Of a stretch of 64,000 nucleotides of DNA, positions 39,201 through 47,223 are shown one piece after another (the stretch's first letter is position 1; each line of letters opens with the position of its first letter). Origin of the DNA: Maribacter stanieri. GTDB taxonomy: Bacteria; Bacteroidota; Bacteroidia; Flavobacteriales; Flavobacteriaceae. The stretch is taken from NCBI RefSeq assembly GCF_900112245.1, contig NZ_FOYX01000002.1, positions 496,001-560,000 of the forward strand, read 5' to 3'. Under the pieces are notes generated by a model that saw only the letters and a list, made by a program, of their open reading frames with translations, was not told where the DNA came from and did no database searches. The translations under genes were made by a program, and so were the position numbers.

Positions 39201-40409
39201 TTATATTTTTTCTCTTTTGAATAAAACAAGTGTCAACAAGAACCCTACAATTACTAGAATACCGCCTACCCAAGGTGTTGCTTCAATACCTAAGCTCGAT
39301 TCTACAACCATACCGCCTACATAAGCACCAATAGCAATACCTACGTTAAATGCTGCAATGTTTAATGCAGATGCTACGTCTTCTGTTCCTGGTAAGTACT
39401 TTTCCGCCATTTTCACTACGTATAATTGCAATGCTGGCACGTTTGAAAAGGCAAGTATTCCCATAAAAAACAAGGTTATTATTGCAAAAATCTGACTAGA
39501 AGCCGTGAAGTATAAAACAAACAACACAATGGCTTGTAACGCAAACATTACCAATAATGCTTTACCTGGTTTGTTGTTAGATACTTTACCTCCAATAATA
39601 TTTCCTATAGCAATGGCGATACCATAAATTAAAAGGAATACACTGGTCATATTTGAAGAGAAACCAGTTACTTCTTCTAATAGCGGTGTTAAATAAGTAA
39701 AAGTTACAAACGTACCACCATAACCAAATGCAGTAATGGCTAATACCAATAAAATAGACGGATTTTTAATCACTTTTAATTGATCAATAAAACGTAATGG
39801 TGCAGATTGTTTGATGTTTTTAGGCACCAAAGCTAAACTAGCTATTGCACCTACTAATCCTAAAAGGGCTACACCAATAAAGGTTGCTCTCCATCCAAAA
39901 TTCTGACCAATGTATGTTCCTAAAGGCACACCAGTTACAATAGCCACAGTAAGACCTGCAAACATTATAGAGATTGCAGTTGCCCTTTTATCTTTAGGAA
40001 CTAAACTAGCTGCAATGGTAGAACCGATAGAGAAAAATACACCGTGAGCAAAACCTGTTACCACTCTTGATAATAGCAACAACTCAAAACTAGGTGAAAT
40101 AGCTGCTAATCCGTTACCAATTATAAATAGCAACATAATGCCCATTAATAACTGTTTTCTTGGAATTTTACCTGTTAGGGCAGTTAGTATTGGTGCACCA
40201 ATAGCAACACCAATAGCATAGAGACTTACTAATAATCCTGCTGATGTCAATGATGTGCCTAGATCGTTAGCAACTGTTGATAATAAACCTACAATTACAA
40301 ATTCTGTTGTTCCTATGGCAAATGCACTTATGGTCAATGCCCATAATGCGGCTGGTAGTCCTTTCTTTTTAGCTACCGTTGTGTCTTTATTTATAGTTGA
40401 TGTTTCCAT
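39201..40409 (-). CDS. MFS transporter (AraJ/drug:H+ antiporter type)
   Basis: A 12-segment major facilitator of about 402 residues. Visible motifs are WALTISAFAIGTTEFVIVGLL in helix 1 (typical of AraJ/YdhP-type DHA1 exporters), the A-like loop GKIPRKQLLMG, and RVVTGFAHGVFFSIGSTIAASLV. The ATG at 40409 (METSTINKD) is preferred over a TTG-type extension. The substrate is probably a small toxic compound or sugar derivative exported with proton exchange. It lies between the cyclase gene and the aldo/keto reductase gene with short gaps, in one operon. Confidence 0.9.
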   Translation of the reverse strand: METSTINKDTTVAKKKGLPAALWALTISAFAIGTTEFVIVGLLSTVANDLGTSLTSAGLLVSLYAIGVAIGAPILTALTGKIPRKQLLMGIMLLFIIGNGLAAISPSFELLLLSRVVTGFAHGVFFSIGSTIAASLVPKDKRATAISIMFAGLTVAIVTGVPLGTYIGQNFGWRATFIGVALLGLVGAIASLALVPKNIKQSAPLRFIDQLKVIKNPSILLVLAITAFGYGGTFVTFTYLTPLLEEVTGFSSNMTSVFLLIYGIAIAIGNIIGGKVSNNKPGKALLVMFALQAIVLFVLYFTASSQIFAIITLFFMGILAFSNVPALQLYVVKMAEKYLPGTEDVASALNIAAFNVGIAIGAYVGGMVVESSLGIEATPWVGGILVIVGFLLTLVLFKREKI

Positions 40410-40434
40410 AATTTCTAATCGTTTTTTGTTATTC

Positions 40435-41373
40435 TTATTTAATAGCAACAGGATTTATTTGTACTTGCGTAGAGCCTTCATATAAAGGGTGACCTAATAC
40501 AAACAGGAATTCCCAAGCCTTATCAGCAACCAACTCATCCACAAGAATGTTTTCTAATACCTGAACACCATATTCAGTTGCCATCATTTGATTTACAGGA
40601 AAAGAAAGTTCGCTGTTTTCGTGTGGTACAGCCTCAAAAGACCAGTTATCTGCACCTGCTGCTACAATTCCTTTTTTACCTAAATAATGCGCAGCTTCAA
40701 CACCAATTCCAGGTCCACCAGCTAAATAGCGTTTATCATCTTTACCCATTAATTTTGTCCATCCCGTGTAGAACAATACCACATCACCTTTACGAATTTC
40801 AACACCTTGTTTTTTAGATACTTTTTCAATGTCTTCAACTGTAAAAACAGTGCCTTCTTTTACAATATCTTGATTGTAATATGAGCGCATATCTAGCACA
40901 ACACCTCTAGTTACAATTGGAGGTAATTTTTCTAGACCTAATTTTTTCACACCAGATACGGTTAAAAAATCTTCTACTTTATGTCCGTTATAATGCACAT
41001 TGTCTCTACCGTAATGTGCCAATCCGTTTATTTGAGACCCAACACCTGTCCAACCAATTAATTGATCATCTACGTAAGTGAATTTGTTAGAACCTGCAGC
41101 AGCTGTTTCTGGTTGTAAAGTTTCAATGTGAAAGTATCTGTGACGAAAAGCTGCAGTTTGTGCATTTACCACCATTCCTAAGCGATATACTTTTCCTTTT
41201 TTAACCAATTTTACCGCATCTAAAACTGTTTCTTCATTCAAAAGGTTTAGTGCGCCAATTTCATCGTCAGTACCATAAGGTGACGTTGGTACTTGTTGTG
41301 CGTTTGTAGTTAAAGCAGTGAAAAGTGTAGCTGCTAAGGCAATTGTTTTTAATGTATTTACTATTGTTTTCAT
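40435..41373 (-). CDS. cyclase family protein (kynurenine formamidase-like), secreted
   Basis: A 312-residue member of the cyclase/KynB-like family with a signal peptide (IALAATLFTALTTNAQ). Family features are DEIGALNLLNEETVLDAVKLVKKGKVYRLG and a metal-site region NGLAHYGRDNVHYNGHKVEDF, followed by VVLDMRSYY and GDVVLFYTGW. These are metal-dependent amide or lactone hydrolases. It is the first gene after a promoter region with three Crp-type palindromes and begins an operon with the exporter, aldo/keto reductase and luciferase-like enzyme. Confidence 0.85.
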   Translation of the reverse strand: MKTIVNTLKTIALAATLFTALTTNAQQVPTSPYGTDDEIGALNLLNEETVLDAVKLVKKGKVYRLGMVVNAQTAAFRHRYFHIETLQPETAAAGSNKFTYVDDQLIGWTGVGSQINGLAHYGRDNVHYNGHKVEDFLTVSGVKKLGLEKLPPIVTRGVVLDMRSYYNQDIVKEGTVFTVEDIEKVSKKQGVEIRKGDVVLFYTGWTKLMGKDDKRYLAGGPGIGVEAAHYLGKKGIVAAGADNWSFEAVPHENSELSFPVNQMMATEYGVQVLENILVDELVADKAWEFLFVLGHPLYEGSTQVQINPVAIK

Positions 41374-41429
41374 TTTAATATGTTTTTAAATTTCTTATAC
41401 AAATTTCCGATTAAAGCAAGAGGTGTGCG

Positions 41430-41490
41430 AGGATGTACATCACCATTTTAAAGTGATGTATGTCACATTTTAATTTTGATCATACATCAC
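41430..41490 (-). promoter_or_regulatory. three Crp-type operators upstream of the cyclase operon
   Basis: Three inverted repeats with centres about 23 bp apart: a site around GATGTACATC (41432-41441), GTGATGTATGTCAC (41453-41466), and TTGATCATACATCAC (41476-41490). The block begins 57 bp before the cyclase start codon. The cupin promoter has the same arrangement at the same distance. The two Crp/Fnr genes nearby are the natural candidates for binding. Confidence 0.65.
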
Positions 41491-41507
41491 CTTGTTTATA
41501 ATTTTAT

Positions 41508-42605
41508 TTAATCTTGAAGCTTCATTTTTAATACCAAGTATGGCGGTTTACTAGCATCTTTTCCTTCATTTAACAAAGGCAGATTATGAAGCTGATTAGC
41601 TACTATATATAAGTAGTTTCCGTGTATGGCAACACCATCGGGCCAAGACAGGTCTTTTTTGGATTGCGCAATGGTTTTCATTCCAGCAGGCGTACTTTCT
41701 ACAATGGCTGAATTTTCAACATCGGTTACATATACTTTTCCGTTTGCACCCACTTTAAATCCGTCAGATTTTGGTTTATTGGCATAAAACTCGATGTACT
41801 TATTCAGTTCGCTATCTTGCTTACTTTCATCTGCTAATACGGCAGAAGGTATGCGGTAAATTTTGGTATTCCCCATTGCACCATAGTAGATGTAATTGTT
41901 TTTGTCATCTATAGAAATTGGATTTAATGGGTATCTTGGTTGAATGGTAGTACCGTCTTTTCTTTTGTGGGATACTAATCTACCGTGAATTTTCACTGGT
42001 TCATCAGCAGGTAAAAATGAAGCATTCCCTTCCAAAACACGTCTTATATAACCTGTTTCTAAGTTTATCACAACAAAAGCTGGTGCAATTGGCGGATTTA
42101 AAGCATCGGTCATATCTGCAATTACCGCAGTGTTGTTTTTAACATCGATTACAAAATCCTGTAAAAAAGGTTTTGTTGATAATACCGTATTCGGGATAGG
42201 AAATACTTTTGTTACATTACCGGTAACCAAATCAAAACCAAGCAATTTTGGAACCTGATTTTGTTTCACATTACCCATATCCAAAACCCAAAGAATTCCG
42301 TTAGCATCTGCTTGAATTCCGATGGTTGAACTGATACCTTTTATACTTCCGTTTTCTGGTTTTACAATCCATTCTTTATCACCAAACGGAATGGCTTCTC
42401 CATTAGGCAAAATTTCTTTCACCATATATTTTGAAGTACTTAAGGCACTCATTGTTACAAATATTCTTCCGTCGTTAGACACCGTTATATTTCCTGGTCT
42501 AGATTCTGGAAATGTTGCTATCGTTTCTAATTGTGCTTGTGCTAATAGTGTAAAATTCATTACAAATGCGAACAAGACTGTTTTTATAATTGTTATTGTT
42601 TTCAT
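41508..42605 (-). CDS. yellow/major-royal-jelly family protein (L-dopachrome tautomerase-related), secreted
   Basis: A 365-residue six-bladed beta-propeller protein of the MRJP/yellow family with a signal peptide (TVLFAFVMNFTLLAQAQ). Typical stretches are NITVSNDGRIFVTM, ADANGILWVLDMGN, AVIADMTDALNPPIAPAFVVINLETG, NYIYYGAMGNTKIYRIPS and WPDGVAIHGNYLYIVANQLHNLP. It is predicted periplasmic. The bacterial function is unknown; binding or conversion of aromatic or quinone-like compounds is a family-based idea. It follows the cupin gene by 32 bp in one operon. Confidence 0.85.
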   Translation of the reverse strand: MKTITIIKTVLFAFVMNFTLLAQAQLETIATFPESRPGNITVSNDGRIFVTMSALSTSKYMVKEILPNGEAIPFGDKEWIVKPENGSIKGISSTIGIQADANGILWVLDMGNVKQNQVPKLLGFDLVTGNVTKVFPIPNTVLSTKPFLQDFVIDVKNNTAVIADMTDALNPPIAPAFVVINLETGYIRRVLEGNASFLPADEPVKIHGRLVSHKRKDGTTIQPRYPLNPISIDDKNNYIYYGAMGNTKIYRIPSAVLADESKQDSELNKYIEFYANKPKSDGFKVGANGKVYVTDVENSAIVESTPAGMKTIAQSKKDLSWPDGVAIHGNYLYIVANQLHNLPLLNEGKDASKPPYLVLKMKLQD

Positions 42606-42637
42606 CGTTATTATTTTTAAAAGTGAATATGATTTAA

Positions 42638-43120
42638 TTAGTTGCCTAAAAATTTCTTTTGGGTTGAAGGGTCTACCCAGATAACATCGCTTGGGTCTCT
42701 TGCAATGGCATCAAAAACGAGCACGTCTAACGGACCTTCTAAAATTTTTCCGTTTCCGTGCGCTGTGCCTTTTCCCCAAAACAATAAGTCGCCTTTTCCT
42801 GCAACCACAGGACCTTTATCGGCAACATAAAATTCTGCTTTGCCATTTAAAATGTAGAGGTAGGCATCAGATTTTGCGTGGTAGTGCATAGGCACTTCGT
42901 CATACAACCGAAATATTCTAACGCCTGCGTGTTCACGGTCTATTAATCTGATGTCTTTGATGATACCATTATGACTTTTAGGAAGTAGCGTTACGTATTC
43001 ATCAATATTAATAATACCGTAGGCGTTACCCATTAACGGTCTTTTGTCTTCTTGCGCATAGGCGTTAAAACCTATAGCAATTACCGTAAATAATAGAAAT
43101 AATGTTCTTGTAGTTTTCAT
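42638..43120 (-). CDS. cupin domain protein, secreted
   Basis: A 160-residue protein with a signal peptide (TLFLLFTVIAIGFNAYA) and a single cupin barrel. Putative metal ligands are in PMHYHAKSDAYLYILNGKAEFYV (two His, one acidic residue) and KGTAHGNGK (His). It is predicted to bind a metal ion in the periplasm; enzymatic activity is unknown. It is the first gene of an operon with the yellow-like protein and is preceded by three Crp-type palindromes. Confidence 0.8.
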   Translation of the reverse strand: MKTTRTLFLLFTVIAIGFNAYAQEDKRPLMGNAYGIINIDEYVTLLPKSHNGIIKDIRLIDREHAGVRIFRLYDEVPMHYHAKSDAYLYILNGKAEFYVADKGPVVAGKGDLLFWGKGTAHGNGKILEGPLDVLVFDAIARDPSDVIWVDPSTQKKFLGN

Positions 43121-43176
43121 AGTACATTGTATTTAATTGTTCGATACAAAATTCTATGAAAACTAAGGGGTGTGCG

Positions 43177-43236
43177 AGGACATACATCACGGATTTTTTG
43201 TGATGTATATCAATCTTGAAAAGTGATTTAGGTCAC
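43177..43236 (-). promoter_or_regulatory. three Crp-type operators upstream of the cupin operon
   Basis: Three inverted repeats with centres exactly 23 bp apart: GACATACATC core (43179-43188), GTGATGTATATCAA (43200-43213) and GTGATTTAGGTCAC (43223-43236). The block starts 57 bp before the cupin start codon and ends just after the upstream Crp/Fnr gene. The sequence from the block to the start codon aligns without gaps to the matching part of the cyclase promoter (shared TCCTCGCACACC, TTTGTAT). Confidence 0.65.
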
Positions 43237-43238
43237 TT

Positions 43239-43811
43239 TTAGCTGTTAAAACGACTTAAAGTTTCTCTGGATACGCCTAAATAAGAAGCGATTAATTTTT
43301 TAGGAACGCGTTGTATTAATTTTGGAAGTTTGTTTAATAGATACTCATATCTACTTTCTGCGGTCATTGTAAGCAAAGACAAGATTCTTTGTTGCAGATT
43401 GATATAACCGTGGTTAGATTTAATTCTGAAGAAATTGGCAACGGCAGGGACTTCAAAACAAATTTTTTCCCTGTTCTCTAAAGACAAACAGAAGAACTCA
43501 GAATCTTCAAGACAATCCACAAAAATAGTCCCAGGTTCTTGATGTTGAAAAGCACAATGGTCACTCACCCAATAGTCTTCCATGGCAAATTGAAGAATGT
43601 GTTCTTTGCCTTTTTCGTCTATGGAATACGCTTTTACTAAGCCTTTGATAATCCAATATTCAAAGTCTACAGGTTGCCCAACTTGTATTAAGAATTGGTG
43701 TTTTTTAAGACTTTTAAATTCAAAGTGCGATTTTACAAAATTCCACTCCTCATCAGTTAAAGAAACGATTTCCTCAAAATGTTGTCTTAGTAACTGTAAC
43801 TTGTCTTCCAT
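43239..43811 (-). CDS. Crp/Fnr family transcriptional regulator
   Basis: A full-length (190-residue) Bacteroidetes-type Crp/Fnr protein: cyclic-nucleotide-binding fold (KSLKKHQFLIQVGQPVDFEYWIIKGLVKAYSIDEKGKEHILQFA), dimer helix, and a helix-turn-helix (QRVPKKLIASYLGVSRETLSR). It has no FNR-type cysteine cluster. It sits directly upstream of, and in line with, the cupin operon whose promoter bears Crp-type palindromes, and is the likely regulator of it and of the cyclase operon. The truncated Crp/Fnr at 44564-45037 is a close relative. Confidence 0.88.
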   Translation of the reverse strand: MEDKLQLLRQHFEEIVSLTDEEWNFVKSHFEFKSLKKHQFLIQVGQPVDFEYWIIKGLVKAYSIDEKGKEHILQFAMEDYWVSDHCAFQHQEPGTIFVDCLEDSEFFCLSLENREKICFEVPAVANFFRIKSNHGYINLQQRILSLLTMTAESRYEYLLNKLPKLIQRVPKKLIASYLGVSRETLSRFNS

Positions 43812-43956
43812 ACCGCAAATTTATTTTTTATTTCTGTTTAAGGAAAGTTTGCTAGTGTTTAAATCAATTGATAGGTGTTACTTGTTTTTAAATGTATGGA
43901 AACGGTTGGTATATGGAAAGTAGCAGATTTATTTGCGATAACTGTCCGTTTAAACA

Positions 43957-44007
43957 AAAATAGCAGAAAAGAAATAAACTTTAAGTTTAGCTCTTTTCTG
44001 CTATTTT
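43957..44007 (-). terminator. long hairpin downstream of doxX, likely terminator
   Basis: A 15-bp perfect stem (AAAATAGCAGAAAAG and complement) encloses a 21-nt loop that can itself fold weakly. It lies 63 bp after the DoxX stop codon, with A/T runs on its outer sides. It probably ends the DoxX transcript. Confidence 0.6.
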
Positions 44008-44070
44008 ATATACATAGTTGTATGCCGTTTTTATTCAGCTCAGGTAATGTATAAAGTAATTAATTTTACA

Positions 44071-44481
44071 TTAATTCTTTGCAAGTATAGGTGCTTTTTT
44101 ACTTCTTCCCCACGCAATAAAAAGTGCAAGTCCTAGTAAAATTACATTCATTCCTATTGCAGTAAACTCTCCTCTAGAAGCATGAAATCCACCGGCTAAT
44201 ACCATAACCAAGGCTAAACCAAGAGCAGCCAATATCGTTAAATTAGGTTTCCATCTGAAAATAGAAGGGATTAATAATCCTAAACCACCCAATAGCTCAC
44301 TAATTCCTATAAATTTAACCAACGCAAGCGGGGTATTTGCTACCCATGGAAGAGATTCTGTAAGTGCTTCAACAGGTTGTGTAGCTTTCATTAATCCAGC
44401 CATGATAAACATTACGGCTAATAATCCTTGTGCAATCCATAATGCTATATTAATTGCTTTGTTGTTTTTTTGATTTGTCAT
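44071..44481 (-). CDS. DoxX family membrane protein
   Basis: A 136-residue protein with four membrane segments matching DoxX/DoxD-like proteins: IALWIAQGLLAVMFIMAGLMKATQPVEAL, ALVKFIGISELLGGLGLLIPSI, LTILAALGLALVMVLAGG and NVILLGLALFIAWGRS. The family includes quinone-linked oxidoreductase subunits and redox-stress proteins. It lies downstream of the truncated Crp/Fnr gene, with a Crp-type palindrome in between, and may belong to the same regulon as the cupin and cyclase operons. Confidence 0.85.
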   Translation of the reverse strand: MTNQKNNKAINIALWIAQGLLAVMFIMAGLMKATQPVEALTESLPWVANTPLALVKFIGISELLGGLGLLIPSIFRWKPNLTILAALGLALVMVLAGGFHASRGEFTAIGMNVILLGLALFIAWGRSKKAPILAKN

Positions 44482-44535
44482 TTTACTTTCTTTTTATTTC
44501 AGGCACAAATGTCATAGTTTAAGAAAACCTATGCA

Positions 44536-44549
44536 TTGATGTACATCAA
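44536..44549 (-). promoter_or_regulatory. Crp-type palindrome upstream of doxX
   Basis: TTGATGTACATCAA is a perfect 14-bp palindrome 55 bp before the DoxX start codon. It fits the same pattern (TGATGTAYRTCA) as the best sites before the cupin and cyclase operons. It lies between the truncated Crp/Fnr gene and doxX. Confidence 0.65.
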
Positions 44550-44563
44550 GAAATGACATTAGT

Positions 44564-45037
44564 TTATTTTTCTAGAGAAAGATCATGTCGGACACGACTT
44601 AAAGCTTCAGGCGTAATTCCTAAATAAGAAGCTACCATTTTTAATGGAACCCTTTGAATAATGTTTGGATACGTTTTAATAAAATGCTCATACCTTTCTT
44701 TTGCATTTGAACTCATTAACATTATAATCCTATTTTGCATAGTATTTAACCTTCTTAACAAGGCATTTAAATCAGGACCTTCTTTTAATAAATCCTCTTT
44801 TAAAGCAATATTTATAATAGTGTCTTCAATAGCATCTATAAATAATTGACAAGGTGTATTGGGTTCACAACTATCAGCAACTAACCAATGTTCTGGACCA
44901 AACATAAATATATGTTCTTTCCCTTTTTCATCAATTGTATAGCTTCGCAACAAACCACTTTCAACAAGATAAACCCTGGAACTAATATCTCCTTTTCGTT
45001 GTAAAACAGCTCCTTTTTTTACGTTTATTTTTTTCAA
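44564..45037 (-). CDS. Crp/Fnr family regulator, N-terminally truncated
   Basis: A 157-residue Crp/Fnr protein related to the one at 43239-43811 (shared YxIDEKGKEHI and RVPxKxxASYLGxxxExLSR). It lacks the first ~30 residues of the family: the first readable codon is a TTG at 45035-45037, directly after an in-frame TAA, and no ATG exists upstream. Repeat element E4 begins about 30 bp upstream. The regulator may be inactive or produced weakly from TTG; its cyclic-nucleotide-fold is otherwise intact from the second strand on. Confidence 0.7.
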   Translation of the reverse strand: MKKINVKKGAVLQRKGDISSRVYLVESGLLRSYTIDEKGKEHIFMFGPEHWLVADSCEPNTPCQLFIDAIEDTIINIALKEDLLKEGPDLNALLRRLNTMQNRIIMLMSSNAKERYEHFIKTYPNIIQRVPLKMVASYLGITPEALSRVRHDLSLEK

Positions 45038-45067
45038 TTATCAAGTCCTATTATAGTTTGTTCATAT

Positions 45068-45157
45068 GGCATACAATGGTCTGGGCTATGAGTAATTGCG
45101 TGGTTTAGCGGTTAACTTGTTGTGTACTTGCAATTACTTATAGCCATTGTTGTGCGT
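45068..45157 (-). repeat. attC-like inverted-repeat element E4
   Basis: The clearest hairpin of the set. ACAATG (45073-45078) pairs with CATTGT (45145-45150), a six-base bulge (GTCTGG) follows on one strand only, then GCTATGAGTAATTGC (45085-45099) pairs with 45130-45144 at 14 of 15 positions. The loop is 30 nt. A one-sided bulge in a long imperfect stem recalls the extrahelical bases of folded attC sites. It lies between the truncated Crp/Fnr gene and the beta-lactamase-like gene. Confidence 0.7.
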
Positions 45158-45163
45158 TTGTTT

Positions 45164-46114
45164 TTATTCTCTTTTGTCTATTTCTTCTTTGCCCCAATAA
45201 TCATAAAAAAGTCTACCAATTTCTGCTGAAAATTCAAATCCTGCATTCGTCGAATTAAGCGGTTTTGAATCATCCACATTGGTGCATTTTAGTCCGATAA
45301 TATATTCACTTTTAGATGTTTTGACATAAGCAACATCTCCTCTATAACCTGGCGTATATCCTGCTTTGCCGTACAATTCAATTCCGGCATATATTGGTTT
45401 GTATTTTCCAAATGCTTCCATAGTTGTGACTTCTTCCACAAATGGACTCCAAGGCAAGTGACGAGCAAATCCATTATCCTCATAATGTTTTAGCATAATA
45501 CTTTTGCATAAATCAGCTGCTTTAATCGAATAACCATATTCTTCTGGCCGAGCTAATATTTGAGCTGCAATTGCTAATGACTTTGCCGAAGTTGAAATCC
45601 ATTCTCCTTTAAAAACCTCCCCTTTTACTTTGGTGTCATTAATACCTACTTTTTTCAAAAATTTATCAACAGCTTCTATTCCTCCTACTTCTCTTAAAAG
45701 TATATTGGTTGCAACATTGTCAGAAATGGACATCATCAAATATGCAACGAACGATAATGAAACTTGATTTCCAGGTATTTCGAAACGCAACACACCTGAA
45801 CCATAAACTTTGTCTTTTTCAGTTAGTATTATTAGGCTTGTTGGGTCTATCGTGCCATCAATAACTTGTTCGGCATAGGTAAGTAAAATGTAAATTTTTG
45901 CTTCACTTGCTGCATTATGAACACTACTTGCATTAATATCTATAACTTGTCCAGTTGTGAGATTTTCTGCGTATAAATGAGCATCACCATCGAAGTTTTC
46001 AATCAATTCATTTAAACTACTATCAAGACTATAATCCTCTTTAACTTTAGTTGTACAAGATAGAAGTAATATAAATAAAGTTAATATTGATATTCTAAAT
46101 GATTTGATTTTCAT
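45164..46114 (-). CDS. class A beta-lactamase-related serine hydrolase, lipoprotein (cassette gene)
   Basis: A 316-residue lipoprotein (ILTLFILLLSC) with the beta-lactamase/DD-peptidase fold. The SxxK motif is S70-E-A-K73, SDN is 131-133 (MMSISDNVATN), and the KTG element reads K250-A-G (YGKAGYTPG). The ExxLN loop carrying Glu166 of true class A enzymes is not evident, so activity on beta-lactams is uncertain; it could be a peptidase or esterase. It lies alone between elements E4 and E5, its stop 6 bp from E4. Confidence 0.8.
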   Translation of the reverse strand: MKIKSFRISILTLFILLLSCTTKVKEDYSLDSSLNELIENFDGDAHLYAENLTTGQVIDINASSVHNAASEAKIYILLTYAEQVIDGTIDPTSLIILTEKDKVYGSGVLRFEIPGNQVSLSFVAYLMMSISDNVATNILLREVGGIEAVDKFLKKVGINDTKVKGEVFKGEWISTSAKSLAIAAQILARPEEYGYSIKAADLCKSIMLKHYEDNGFARHLPWSPFVEEVTTMEAFGKYKPIYAGIELYGKAGYTPGYRGDVAYVKTSKSEYIIGLKCTNVDDSKPLNSTNAGFEFSAEIGRLFYDYWGKEEIDKRE

Positions 46115-46150
46115 TAATCGTGATTATTCTGTTGATTAGTTTTGTCAAAT

Positions 46151-46288
46151 GACGCGCAACGTGTTTATATTTGGTTTAATGCGTGGTTTAAGCACATAAT
46201 TTAACACAAAAAAACCGAATAGAAAATCTGCGAGGATTTTCGTAAGTAAGCAAGTACTAGCAATGAATTAAACACGTTGTTGGCAACA
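46151..46288 (-). repeat. attC-like inverted-repeat element E5
   Basis: A 138-bp element with perfectly paired 10-bp outer arms, CAACGTGTTT (46157-46166) and AAACACGTTG (46270-46279), and an inner hairpin around GAAAATC…GATTTTC. Its right arm is nearly identical to that of E3. The right end GTTGGCAACA (46279-46288) is the exact reverse complement of TGTTGCCAAC (47224-47233) on the far side of the next gene. Confidence 0.7.
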
Positions 46289-46289
46289 G

Positions 46290-47210
46290 TTATTTATGTT
46301 TCCAATTTGTCAAGATAACAGCTATTTCTTTACCAACCTCTTTTTCTAAACGAGTTGATAATTCCGAATCAGAAAGTATTTCATTTTTGTTTAAATCTGT
46401 GTTAATTAAAAAATTGAGAAGCTTTATTAAAATATCGCTTTTACCGGAATTAATTATTGACTTTGCGTTTTGATAGAGTTGCATTTGATACCATTCATAG
46501 TTTTGAGGCGTTAGTTTTTGAACATATTTTTCTTCAAAATCTTTGAGTGTTTTAAATTCAGCCATTCTATCTCCAGATTGTATTACAAATTCTGGATAGG
46601 TATCCATTAATTCATAAGAAGAATTAGATTGCTCTTTTATAAAAGAATACATACTCAATGTGGCAAATAATTCTTGTAACCACTTTCTTTGCGGTTTAGT
46701 CCCTTCTTTAAAATGATAAAGATGTGCTAATTCGTGAATTGATAATGTCTCTCGGTAAAAGAGGTCCAAATCAATATTCTCTCCGTAAACAGGCTTTAAT
46801 GAAGTCCAATATTGTTCAGGTAACTGAGTAACCATTTTTTCTATTTCTCGCGAAACAACAGACTTATCTAATCCAAGTATTACATTTCCATTCCCAGCTT
46901 GAGGTAAACCAGGTGGTGGGAAATATGCGTACTTACTCCACTCTTTATTTTCAATGAATAAAACAGCAAAGTCTAAATCTGTTTGAAAAATTTTGTCAAA
47001 ATAAAGTTTAGCATTGTTAAGGTTCTTAAGAGTTTCTGTTGTGGTTTTAATTGAATCATTTGAAACCAAGGTTTTAAAAGTGTACTCTGTTTTCAATTCT
47101 ATTAATCCACTATGAATAGAAGTGTCAATCCAAGATTCTTGACCTTGTAATTGAGTTGATAAACAACACAGTAAAATTGCAACCAAATTCGTTAAAGTTG
47201 ATTTTTTCAT
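46290..47210 (-). CDS. secreted HELAH-motif putative zinc metallopeptidase (cassette gene)
   Basis: A 306-residue protein with a signal peptide (LVAILLCCLSTQLQGQ). It carries a zincin signature, H159-E160-L-A-H163 (LSIHELAHLYHF), with a downstream glutamate in WLQELFATLSMY as a likely third ligand (gluzincin-type). The rest matches no family I know. It is predicted to act in the periplasm or outside. It is flanked by elements E5 and E6 whose proximal ends are exact reverse complements over 10 bp; the E5 end lies one base from its stop codon. Confidence 0.65.
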   Translation of the reverse strand: MKKSTLTNLVAILLCCLSTQLQGQESWIDTSIHSGLIELKTEYTFKTLVSNDSIKTTTETLKNLNNAKLYFDKIFQTDLDFAVLFIENKEWSKYAYFPPPGLPQAGNGNVILGLDKSVVSREIEKMVTQLPEQYWTSLKPVYGENIDLDLFYRETLSIHELAHLYHFKEGTKPQRKWLQELFATLSMYSFIKEQSNSSYELMDTYPEFVIQSGDRMAEFKTLKDFEEKYVQKLTPQNYEWYQMQLYQNAKSIINSGKSDILIKLLNFLINTDLNKNEILSDSELSTRLEKEVGKEIAVILTNWKHK

Positions 47211-47223
47211 AGCTATATTTATT

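Noticed and set aside
44508..44559. AATGTCAT/ATGACATT inverted pair around the doxX palindrome as an FNR-type site
   Set aside because: The two halves are about 36 bp apart and do not form the compact TGACA-N2-TGTCA site; probably chance.
45164..46114. Acquired class A beta-lactamase resistance gene
   Set aside because: The SxxK and SDN motifs are present, but the Glu166 loop is not visible and KTG reads KAG, so resistance cannot be claimed.
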